Shown here one piece after another: positions 48,442 through 64,000 of a stretch of 64,000 nucleotides of DNA. Both the position numbers and the translations under genes were made by a program. Below the pieces are notes generated by a model. It did no database searches and was not told where the DNA came from. It saw nothing but the letters and a program-made list of their open reading frames with translations. Each line of letters starts with the position of its first letter. Position 1 is the stretch's first letter. Origin of the DNA: Trichoplax adhaerens (taxonomy: Eukaryota > Placozoa > Uniplacotomia > Trichoplacea > Trichoplacidae). The stretch lies in assembly GCF_000150275.1 (NCBI RefSeq), contig NW_002060946.1, positions 2,685,454 through 2,749,453 of the forward strand. Direction: 5' to 3'.

Positions 48442-49873
48442 TTTGAAAGCTGAAAACAACGACTCCGATTGTGGCCAGGTATAGTAAGGTAGAGAGGCTA
48501 GGAGGTTGCAGGCTGCTGTAATAATACCGTACCGTACTAGCGGTTATAAAACTTTTCTCTGGGTATTTGTATGGAAGGTTATAGTCTAAAGAGCATTGGA
48601 ATACAAAGATTGTATATAGAGTTGTACACTAAGCTATCGAATCATACTGCAACTGTTGTGCTATACAATATGATTATCACCGAATAACAATAATAGTAAT
48701 TCTGATTACTAGTCCGTTGATGTGAACGGAGGGAAGGAAGTATAATCATCAAAAAAATAAAATGTTGTGTTTAACAGCAATTATTCTTGCATTTTTTACG
48801 TTATCATTTGCATGTATTATTCTGTACAGTGTACAGTATAGAGTACTGTTTTATGATTTAAATCATGCGCAAAACTAAAGCTAGCATGAAAATAAATTAC
48901 TTGAATTCAAATTGACATTAATAATTGATAGAATTTCAAGCCTTATGTTGATAATTTACAATACAACCATCTCAATTCAACTATGTAGACATTCTATACA
49001 AAGGATAATGCTGTCTTAATCATGAAGTACATTTATTTACCAAATTTCTGCATATACTACAGTATATTATCAGTAAATTGCATATTACCTTCGGATAAAC
49101 GTGCGCTTTGGGTTGGAATTTTAATATTATAATATGGATATTAATGATAATTATGAAAGGAATGTTACTTCTAGAGTTAGGTAGGCACAGAAATAACCTA
49201 TTGATGTTCAATTTTAGAATTTTAACAACTTTGCAAATGATTTATTGATAAGGTTGGAGCTAGTGTCGAAGGCATACAGTATCACTATGGAACAAGCAGT
49301 ACTGGCCTTTAATAGTGTACTTCCTCCACTGTCGTGTAGCTGTATCTCTGCAGATCTTGCCTGAAGCCGCTCTATTGATGAATTCGTTATGTACTCATCA
49401 ACATATTTTGTGAGTACATAACGAACTGCTAGAGCAGCTTCTAAGACACATTTTACGAGTGCACAGAGAATTCATGAATAAATCGGCTACAGCAAAGGAT
49501 ACAAGGAAAGACATGTCTTCAAAATAGCGGAGTCAACAGTATAGTTCCTGTACTACGTATTACCTGAAGATGACTTCTACATACTGATACTTGTGCTACA
49601 GTACACTGTCTAGCACTATAGGCTACAGCACGATTTGGGCTCATACTGTACAGTACAAGGTGGTTATAAAGTCATTTGCTATTAGAAATCCGATTATAAA
49701 TCGACTTTATGAGTGTGCAAATGATGAAGCATGGTCAAGTAGCCCTTCTTAAATGTTCGATTTTGTGCCTCTTGCTTATGAAATACAGTAACTTAGATTG
49801 TCATGTCTCTCCAAGGGTCTGAAAAAAATAATGTACAGTACAGTATATCTTTCACAGCTTGGTTAATACTGTA
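48442..49873. other. 5' flank of APEH; divergent intergenic region
   Basis: Contains short GTAC tracts (about 48823-48850, 49604-49660, 49832-49880) and a perfect 15-bp inverted repeat (TTCGTTATGTACTCA at 49383-49397, complement at 49411-49425, 13-base loop). No gene recognised. Confidence 0.5.
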
Positions 49874-50575
49874 CAGTGTCAAAAGAAATGGATGGTAAAT
49901 TCATGTCTAATGTACAGTATAATTAGTATGAGAAATATCGAATGACTTTCATAACACCCAGTACAGTACAGTGCAAAGATACTGTACTGTACACTGTACA
50001 CAGTGCAGTACTGTACGCACTTACGACGCCACTATTGAAATGATTTCTAGTCAAAATGATCATTTGACTTTTAACCAATCATGACGATGCTTTACTAAAC
50101 TAACCTTTCAGAGCTTGCTTAAATAATAAATAAAATACAGTGTCATAAGAAATGGATGGAAAATTCATGTCTAATGTATAAAATTTAGTACAGCATGTGG
50201 AATATCAAATGGCTTTCCGAACACCCAGTACAGTACAGTACAGTGTATACTGCACAGTACAGTACGCACTTAATGTACGACGCCACTATTGAAGTGATTT
50301 CAAGCCAAAATGATCGTTTGACTTTTAAACCAATCCATGACGATGCTTCACTAAACTAACCTTTCAGAGTTTGCTTAAATAATAAATAAAATACAGTGTT
50401 ATAAGAAATGGATGGAAAATTCATGTCTAATGTATAATTAATACAGTATGTGGAATATCAAATGACTTTGCTAACACCTTGTACAGTACTGTACGCACTT
50501 ACGACGGCACTATTGAAATGATTTCAAGTCAAAGTTATCATATGACTTTTAACCAATCATGACGATGCTTTACTT
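49874..50575. repeat. Three tandem ~260-bp copies upstream of MCM2
   Basis: CAGTGT(C/T)A(A/T)AAGAAATGG starts copies at 49874, 50138 and 50394 (periods 264 and 256). Each contains AATTCATGTCTAATGTA, an ACACC(C/T) block followed by a GTAC array of different length, CGCACTTA, the CACTATTGAA block and a CCAATC(A/C)ATGACGATG block. The third copy has the shortest array and stops just before the MCM2 promoter elements. Confidence 0.9.
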
Positions 50576-50578
50576 AGC

Positions 50579-50665
50579 TTTCGCGGCAATTTCGATTACG
50601 TAACAATACGTAGATACTGTATCGCACAGTGACTCGCCCAATTTCCCGCCAAATATTGCCACGTG
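50579..50665 (+). promoter_or_regulatory. MCM2 promoter with an E2F-type site
   Basis: TTTCCCGCC at 50642-50650 is a textbook E2F/DP site, about 45 bases before the start codon. A weaker variant TTTCGCGGC lies at 50579-50587 and an E-box CACGTG at 50660-50665. E2F control of MCM genes is well known in animals and plants; here it is inferred from the sequence. Confidence 0.7.
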
Positions 50666-50693
50666 ATTTAGTTCTTGCAACGAGGAGATCAAA

Positions 50694-56700
<6,007 letters not shown>

Positions 56701-57179
56701 TTATACTGTATCAATTGATTTTAGTAAGTTATATGCGCAACATACGCTATATGCTATAAAGTTTCGTATTATATCACTTTATTTGGTGTAAAAATTTTGA
56801 GAATGTTGAGTATGTTTCGATATGCGATTTATTTTTGGCTGCGTTCAACATTATATAATATAATATATCACCTGTCTATTCCTACATACCTCGATCCGTT
56901 ATTGTAATATTGTAAAAATTCTGCTAGCAACTCAAATACTTGTATATTCAATAATTTTATGTCACATTACATGTAATGATGTTCGAATAATTTTTGATTG
57001 CTGCCAATAAAAATAATAATTTACAGCTAACTAAATATTGGAAGAAGGAATCTTTGTGTCATCATTCTCATGCTATAACAGAGATATCATTAATCTAGTA
57101 ATTCTAATATGTAATGCAATATTCTCTTATGAACTGAGAATGTGTGTCTATTCCCTGGAAAGCATTTCCATCGAACCTT
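56701..57179. other. Shared 3' region of convergent MCM2 and TAMM41
   Basis: About 480 bases separate the two stop codons. An AATAAA polyadenylation signal for MCM2 is at 57006-57011. No other feature was seen. Confidence 0.55.
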
Positions 57180-59147
57180 TTATTTTATAAAACCCTTCAT
57201 CATTTTTCTTAATTTCATACCACTGTATAGCAAGCTCTTAAGAAGTCCTAGATCATAAAAAGCCATCGTAATGCTGTAAGATTCGAAAATCTAGTTGCAT
57301 TAGCAATAGATAAAATACATACCAGCACTTAAAATGCCTTTCAAGCTCTGACTTTTACTACTTTCGCTGACAATTGTTGCAATACCTGAAATGCCACAGT
57401 AAGGATTAAACTGTTATGTTTGAAGGGGTTTTTAATTTACCAGTTAATAACATTTAGATAACTATTAAAAGATTAGCTGTACCATTTTTTACATAATCTG
57501 TACACTTGCGATCCTTTGCTATCTGGTGTACATCTAAGCCGCTATTCGATTTTATCTCCGTTATTAGACGCTTTGGGAGGTTGCTAAGGTATTGAAGCTT
57601 CGTTTGGGAAGTGCAATCTTGCTGTAAAGTTATGTTAGCGAAGGATACAATACGTAAAAATAGCAAATCAAGCAGGAAATAACACAGCTAAGGGTTTAGT
57701 ACGGTAAAGAATGAAAAAGATCACCTGAATTTCATAACCATCCCGATTGATGTGAACAGATTCGAAAGATTGCAAAATGGGATAATATAATTTACGAAAT
57801 TGGGGTAGATTCGGCTTGACAATATTGTAGACCTTATTGCGATTTTCACCAATTGTCATACGAAAATCGCCTAGCCAAAGTTAAATCAAAAATGAGTCCT
57901 ACTTTGCTATTTTGGTTGCACTATGAAACCATTTGTATAAATTAAAAAATTTATATACCTAAGTATGATAGACCGGCAATCGTAAGGTACAAAGATTCCT
58001 CTGTAAAGTTTTCTGGCAGCATTAGCAAGGAAACACGTAAAGTATTTGTCAAGTTAGATGTTAGTAGAGGTCCAATTTCCGGATCTTCTCTCCCTTTAAT
58101 AAATAATACCTTGCAAACCAAAAAAATATCATGTGTTTATCAAGTTTATTTTAGCATAGAAAATTTTATACACGCTATTAAGTGAGTTTACGTATAGTAT
58201 AAAACGTGCACTATTATATTATCATCTCTTTTATCATGAAAGGTAATTTATAACCTACGGGTTTCTGTAAGCGCCCACTGATATAGAGATTATTCCAATT
58301 TTGCAATTCATGGCAGAAAGATCGAACACTTATTACCCCATATTTGATTACCTGTTGAGAAAAATTAGTAAATCTACTGCAAAAAGCTAGTGTTGTTAGG
58401 GATGCTTAGGATTATACTTATCTAAATATATTGTATTAGTTATTAGAAGTACGAATGTAGTACAAGGCCCAAAATTTATATTCTTACACGTTCTTTATGT
58501 TTAACCAGAGTGTTATAATAAACCTTAGCACCAAACGATTCCTGTATTGTACATATGAATTCAGTTCCCAAATATTTTAAAAATGAGTAATGACTTGGAT
58601 TTCGAGCTAAATTATCCGTGTGCCATCGCAAAGGATCTTGTACAGCGAATATGAAATCAACCATATTATCCTATCAAATAGTATGAATATAGATATCTGT
58701 AGTTTGGATTTGAGTAAGAACTTTTTGCATGCTTTAATAGCCTTGATGGAGACTGTTTGGATTTCTACTACTACTGTACAGTGCAGTATTTACAATAAGG
58801 ATGGGTTCGAGCGAGCTACATTACTGTAAGCTGATCGATTGAGTACAATTACCGTTTGCAAAGTGTCTTTTAACAAACAGTGTCATTATGTTATAATGCT
58901 TTCCTATTATTTCAAATAAGTATGATAGAAATGAGACCTCAAATCACACATGATGTACGAGTAATTGAGCATACAGCTCGATTGCAACATAAAACCGAGA
59001 TGATGATTGGACTAGCTTGCATACCGATGTAATTGCTTGATGTTGCTGCTTGAACACACCTGATCCATATGCTAATGCTACGGTTATTCCATTTGGAAAA
59101 TCTGAGACTGTCTGATCATAAAACTGCATGGTAGACAGATTGATCAT
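57180..59147 (-). CDS. TAMM41: Mitochondrial phosphatidate cytidylyltransferase (CDP-diacylglycerol synthase) TAMM41
   Basis: Eight exons: 59025-59147, 58488-58670, 58259-58351, 57959-58109, 57725-57870, 57483-57621, 57323-57385, 57180-57247, giving 321 aa (human 316-337). It makes CDP-diacylglycerol from phosphatidic acid and CTP at the matrix side of the inner mitochondrial membrane, the first step towards cardiolipin. The nucleotidyltransferase signature is AYGSGVF (residues 26-32) with the acidic partner in MVDFIFAVQDP (D46). Next come NPSHYSFLKYLG, WNNLYISGRLQKP, LPENFTEESLYLTIAGLSY and NIVKPNLPQFRKLY. The C-terminus ends with the basic helix MKLRKMMKGFIK as in animals. The ATG at 59145-59147 is the first after an in-frame stop. 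A mitochondrial presequence is not obvious, as in other TAMM41 proteins. Confidence 0.95.
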
Positions 59148-59309
59148 TCCGTTTTGAGCCAGTAAACAGTATTATTGTAATACCATGTTAATTTGTGAAT
59201 GGTTGCGTTAAGAAATTGCGATTGCCTTTCGACAGAGTTACATTGTCATAACAATTCAGTACTGCACTCTACTCCTAACTCCTAACTGGTTAGCATACGG
59301 ACCACTTTT

Positions 59310-60000
59310 TTAGTACACTTACCAGTACACTGCACGAGTGTACCGCTTCCACAAGTGCTGTACACTGTACAGTACATGTACTGTACTGTAAATTTACATC
59401 GAGTACTGTACAGTACAGTACTGTACTGTATTGTACGGTACGCTACACGGCTACAGCATACAGTACAGTACTAAGCACTGCAGTACTGTACAGTACAGTA
59501 CATTTTACTGTATTTTAGAGGGAAATATTGTACAGTACAGTACTGTACAGTACTGTACAGTGACTAGTATTAAAATGGTGAAGACATTTATGGACTGTAG
59601 TAGACAATCTTTCACATATAATTTGACTTTAAGGATTGAAAATTTCAAGTAAATTTCCTCTTTTATTAGAACTAATATTCATACTTACGATTTAATTATG
59701 AAAGAGTTTCTAGAGGAATATAAGTAAAAAATAATGACAAAATTCATTGGTAAACATGTATGTGTTGACCTATACTGTACTTTATACTGCAGTATACACG
59801 TACAGTACTGTATTCCCTACCAAGATCCGCGAACTCTACACTAGTACAAGTTCCCATCCTCGACTTACTGTTCAGTATACTGTATATGGACTATTAGAAA
59901 AAATACCTGGACCTGAAACTCGATCAGGTCTACACTCTAGACACTGTTGCAATTAGATCTGAGAAAAAATCGGTATATGATACACTAATGTACAGTACTG
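59310..60000. repeat. GTAC-rich arrays upstream of TAMM41
   Basis: Runs of TACAG/TACTG lie at about 59358-59440, 59458-59562, 59770-59812 and 59988-60004, with several orientation switches. Open frames through them (59431-59652, 59747-59956) are not credible genes. Confidence 0.8.
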
Positions 60001-61500
60001 TACATAACAAATTCACATTTACGTAAAGAAGCGACTACAGTATACAGTATAAATAAATTAATTAATTAAATTAAATTAAATAAACAGCAAAAAGATGATT
60101 CTGTAAATGCCCCTAAATTGAATTATAGTTACCAATTGACCCACACTCGTTATTCTTCGTGTACTCAGTATATAGCCTGTATGTTCTTGTAGTTTTTACT
60201 TTATCGCTGTCGGTCATATGTACAATATAAATATCTACTTATAGCCCGCATTCTTATTAAATTCATCAAGTCAAAAGTATTACAATATTATCCCAGAATA
60301 TCTCGAGCATCCTTCTTGAGTCTGATCAGTGAGCACACAGCAACATACAATCAGTAGCTATCCACACGCTCTGACTCGAAGTCGACTCTGAGTTGATCAG
60401 TCAAGGAAATTATAATTATCGGTCATTTTATTATTACAAATTATAACATGTACATTGTACAGTTACTGAAATTTTTCAGTCAGTCGTCAATCAGTTGAGT
60501 ACAGTCGTTTATCGTACACTACAGTACAGTACACTTCGCATCACATTAGTGGATTGACCAAGAACTACGTAGATTAGGAAGGATATCGAATATTTTACAA
60601 AACTACGGTAATTCATTATTATCATCGCATTACTGCATCTTAGCTGATGCTATGTGTGACAATTACACAATAGGATTATAATATTGATTGTACAATTATC
60701 TTCGGTTATTTGATTTTAATTTTTTTTGTTAATCCACTGTCCAGTTGTTTATAGTTATTCAATGACAATATAATTGAATCGGGTCAAAGTAGCGATTGTT
60801 CTAGGTAAGGAGGGGGTGGTCCTCAAAAAAGAGTTTAGTAAAACGAAAAGAAAGGAGGTATAATCCCCCCAAATTAAAAAATAGGATTCAATTGTAAGCG
60901 TGTTGCGCTATACTATTGCAGTACTGTACAATGCTACTGGCACAGTACATAGAGTATAGAACAGTAGTGACATCAAGTGACGACCGCTATTAACTCATTA
61001 ATTAATTATAAATGACTGTATATAACCTGCATTGTTGTAACCGTCTGCCACACAGTCTGAGCCATAATATCGGCTAAAGTTAATGACTCTTAAAGAAAAC
61101 ATTGAATAGATTGCAAATCGTGGAGATTTGAATATGAGGCAATTATTAGCAGAATGATGGAGTACAGTATAATTCTAGAACTTACAACACTAAAATAAAG
61201 TACTGTATAGTGGAAAACTTGTCTTTGCACCGTATTTTATTTGATTTTAACGTAAGCTTTCAAATCTACAAAATCATCAACAGTCCCGGTACAGTATAGG
61301 TTTGTGAAGTGTCTCCTAGACTAGCCTGGTTTTGTATTTATCGTTGTGCTAGAACTCTTTTTTATTGTGCACTCAGGGTGAATGCTGTACTGTCCATTTG
61401 TGTACTTAAGATACACAAGATGTTACACATACAGACAGGACTTATTCAAGGAAAATAGCCATTGTTGACTGATGATCCACTACACCCATGTGTAAATTAT
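60001..61500. other. Intergenic, no gene recognised
   Basis: AT-rich with isolated short GTAC tracts (near 60520, 60920 and 61200). No splice-consistent coding sequence was found. Confidence 0.4.
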
Positions 61501-61504
61501 TTCT

Positions 61505-61985
61505 GACGAGTACTGTGGGGTAATGTGTGTACAGTACCGCGTATACTGTACTGTACTTTGTACAATATAGCGTGTAGGATTTCTTTTGAGAGAAATCTGT
61601 GCGTACTTTTATTAAGATTTTGCAGCAAAATTCCTAAAATTTTCTACGTGTAATGCTACCGATTTATAAAAAAATTCGATAGAGTCCATCAATTTTTGCA
61701 CTTTTATTTCATTTTGAAAAATTTGAATAGAATTTCTTCACAGTGTACAGTGTACAGTACTGTCAATTCTACAGCATCGAGTACTGTACCATAATTCTTC
61801 TTATTTCAATACTGTACACTGTACTGGTACTGTACGGTCTGTGCATTAGTATACAGTACAGTACAGTACAGTACACTACTATGCGATACAATACAGTACA
61901 GTATATATACATACTGTACAGCACAGTCGTTCTAATTAGTTTAGTTAGTTAGTTTATATTTAGTGTCTGGTCTACTGTACTGCAT
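61505..61985. repeat. GTAC-rich strand-switching arrays
   Basis: Tracts at about 61527-61563, 61742-61765, 61808-61840, 61850-61925 and 61972-61985 consist of TACAG and TACTG units in both orientations. The 69-codon open frame at 61743-61952 follows the repeat period. Confidence 0.8.
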
Positions 61986-62904
61986 ATTTTTGAGTTGAAA
62001 AACCGCAAGTTGTCCGACGGTTTGAATCCGAAATTTGGGGTAGGTAGATTGAAGATTTAATCAAGGAATCATATTAGATCGATCGTATTTTTTTATTAAC
62101 TTTCAAAATCGGAGCGTCTAGAAATGTGCTAAAGTCAATTTGAACTCATCGTACAGTAATTTAAATGTAACTTGCAGTCTTGTAATTTATTTACTGTTGT
62201 GAGACGTCAATCAAATGGCGCAGTATTGTACGGTCATGAATATCAATCGCATAATAATATAGTAAGTGTACAGTACGTATTACGATGACTGTATTGTATG
62301 TCATCTAATTCACTTAGCTACGGCAATGGCGAACAGTCGTTCGCTTGACGGCTTTATTAGGATAGATTTCAGTTTAGGAATTTTGTAAATGCCAATTGTA
62401 TGTATCCGTATATAGATTGGTGCAACTTAAGATACTCTTTTAGTGCCACTCGATCAACTCAATTTGTAAGATGTCATCCTAGTAACTTGGCTATTTTATT
62501 GAGACGATACTCTTCAATCGTTTGTAACAATGACAGGGTTTAAAGCGATTTGGAGACAAACCGTTTCAATGTTGAATCGATAGACTGCAGTAGACTAAAA
62601 CTTTCTTTTATCTGTGCTATCACCATGTATAATATATACAGTGGGTATCACAGACATCACGAATAGTTAACAAACGTATCATCTACTGTCTTGTAGACGT
62701 GTTGAGGCCGTTATTGACCCTGCTCAAGTTAAGAGATGAAAAACATAAAAAAAAAATATAATGTACGCCGCTAAAGTTCGATCTCATATTAATTAATTAT
62801 ACAAATTTATTTATAATTAAGCCACCTTAATAACTCTTTACTTTAGTCAAACTATATAGTGTAATAGCCATCTATATAAGTATGTGTAATGGCCATCTAT
62901 CGAT
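61986..62904. other. Intergenic, no gene recognised
   Basis: AT-rich. A short frame starting ATGGCGAACAGTCGT near 62326 has no donor and stops after about 20 codons. Confidence 0.4.
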
Positions 62905-63037
62905 TTATGATTCAAAACTATTAAGTTTTTGTTGACTATTCTCATGCTCAATCCGACTCGCTTCTTAAAATGTTTGATGGTAATGGTACTGTACTTGTAG
63001 TAAAGCATACCTACCGTAATTAATTCGCTGCCGTAGC
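62905..63037 (-). CDS. Candidate last two exons of an unrecognised minus-strand gene
   Basis: Exons 63015-63037 and 62905-62963 join in phase across a 51-base GT-AG intron. They end with EASRIEHENSQQKLNSFES and a TAA at 62905-62907. The peptide is hydrophilic and protein-like but too short to assign. The upstream part would lie in the last kilobase or beyond the window. Confidence 0.3.
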
Positions 63038-64000
63038 CTATAATACGGTAGGGAATTACTGGTCTACCTGGACCGGCTTAAGTGCTATCGTGAAAGTGTA
63101 CCAATAGTGGCATAATCTTCAAAAAATGAAATTAAATGAACGGTTATGTTACTCTAAATGATCAAATACGAAAGTACAAACGTGCTCTGCGAATAATATT
63201 GATATAGAGTAAATAAATGCAAATGTAAATCGGTAAAAGGAGTTATTGTATTATCGCGGAACCACGGTGGATGATTCTAATTGCTAGATCATGTTTTTAA
63301 TTCCACTTTTGATCCATGAGTGACTTCTGGCAACATTAAGCTAGCCTGATTTCATGTTAACTTTATTATTGTACAGTACTTTTAGTTCATAGTTAGTGTT
63401 TGATAGTAAACTATCAAGAATCCGGTAGTGTTATAAGACATTAATACCGTGGACGACTTAATCAAAGTCGTACTGATAAATGTCAGTGTGAAGTGAGTAT
63501 GAACAAGTTATGATACCCTTGGATATTTCTTTGTTGATAGATTCAGATTTGCTTATTTAGGTACAGATTTCCACAATGAGTTTATTTACAGCTAATAAAT
63601 ATTATGGATATACTGTATTTTATGGAAGGTTAACCTGGTCGGGATGCAGACAGAATTTCATGACTTGAGGATACAGTCCTTATAATGGTAATTCAATTTT
63701 CAAACCATATTTATTAACCTACTGGGATAATTAATCTGACTTTGGAAAGAAAGGAGAATTAACAAATACTAATTAATTAAGAGCCTTTAGTTCTTAGTTG
63801 CTGTATATTTTACTTAGCTTAAAGTTGTAAAAAATTTACCACAATGATTAGCTACGCTACTGCACCTCTAACGTGATTCGTGATCATAATAACCTGACGC
63901 TTAAATAAATTAAGAAGGAAAGCGTCTCTGTTCAAAAGTGTTATAGCTTTAACGTTGGCATTCTCTAAATTTTTTCAATGTTAATAATTTAATTATAAAT
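63038..64000. other. Right end of window, no gene recognised
   Basis: AT-rich sequence in which I could not define exons with confidence. It may hold introns and 5' exons of the minus-strand candidate at 62.9-63.0 kb. Confidence 0.3.

Noticed and set aside
49874-50575. CRISPR array
   Set aside because: Three long, diverged tandem copies with no short constant repeat and unique spacers; the setting is a eukaryotic intergenic region.

Overview
This is AT-rich nuclear DNA from an animal. Every convincing gene is a eukaryotic gene built of many small exons with GT-AG introns, and the gene set (GTSE1-like, TMEM237, a Roc-COR-Death protein, a multi-PDZ scaffold, MCM2, SEC13, APEH, TAMM41) is metazoan. 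Density (about ten genes in 64 kb), mostly short introns and clear homology to vertebrate proteins suggest a compact early-branching animal. A placozoan is my best guess, by inference only; a sponge or cnidarian is not excluded. No bacterial, plasmid, phage or CRISPR features are present.

Layout, left to right: N-terminal part of a class-V aminotransferase gene (minus, runs off the left edge); intronless MGMT DNA-repair gene (minus); triplicated GTAC-rich repeat; GTSE1-like gene (plus); SEC13 (minus); duplicated repeat block and a 60-bp perfect palindrome; intronless TMEM237 (minus); more GTAC-rich repeats; a long gene for a three-PDZ scaffold (plus, about 19.3-33.4 kb) whose largest intron contains an unrecognised gene on the other strand; a Roc-COR-Death protein (plus); a solitary second copy of the APEH last exon; APEH (minus, 26 exons); triplicated repeat and an E2F-type promoter; MCM2 (plus, 19 exons); TAMM41 (minus, 8 exons); repeat-rich DNA with at most fragments of another gene to the right edge.

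I rebuilt the exon structures by hand from splice sites, phase continuity and remembered homology. SEC13 (316 aa), APEH (718 aa), MCM2 (896 aa) and TAMM41 (321 aa) close perfectly in phase with family-like lengths. The genes do not form a pathway. They are housekeeping functions (replication licensing, DNA repair, ER export and nuclear pore, mitochondrial cardiolipin synthesis, peptide turnover) beside signalling, polarity and cilium genes. MCM2 and APEH are divergent across the 2.3-kb repeat interval; MCM2 and TAMM41 converge with about 0.5 kb between stop codons.

The main points of interest are: (1) a second, same-length, same-phase copy of the APEH terminal exon that keeps the catalytic His; (2) three genes whose first coding exon holds only the start codon or start codon plus one codon; (3) an antisense gene of unknown family nested in the PDZ-gene intron; (4) a family of strand-switching TACTG/CAGTA pentanucleotide arrays inside locally duplicated blocks; and (5) an in-frame duplication of a clathrin-box-like motif in the GTSE1-like protein.
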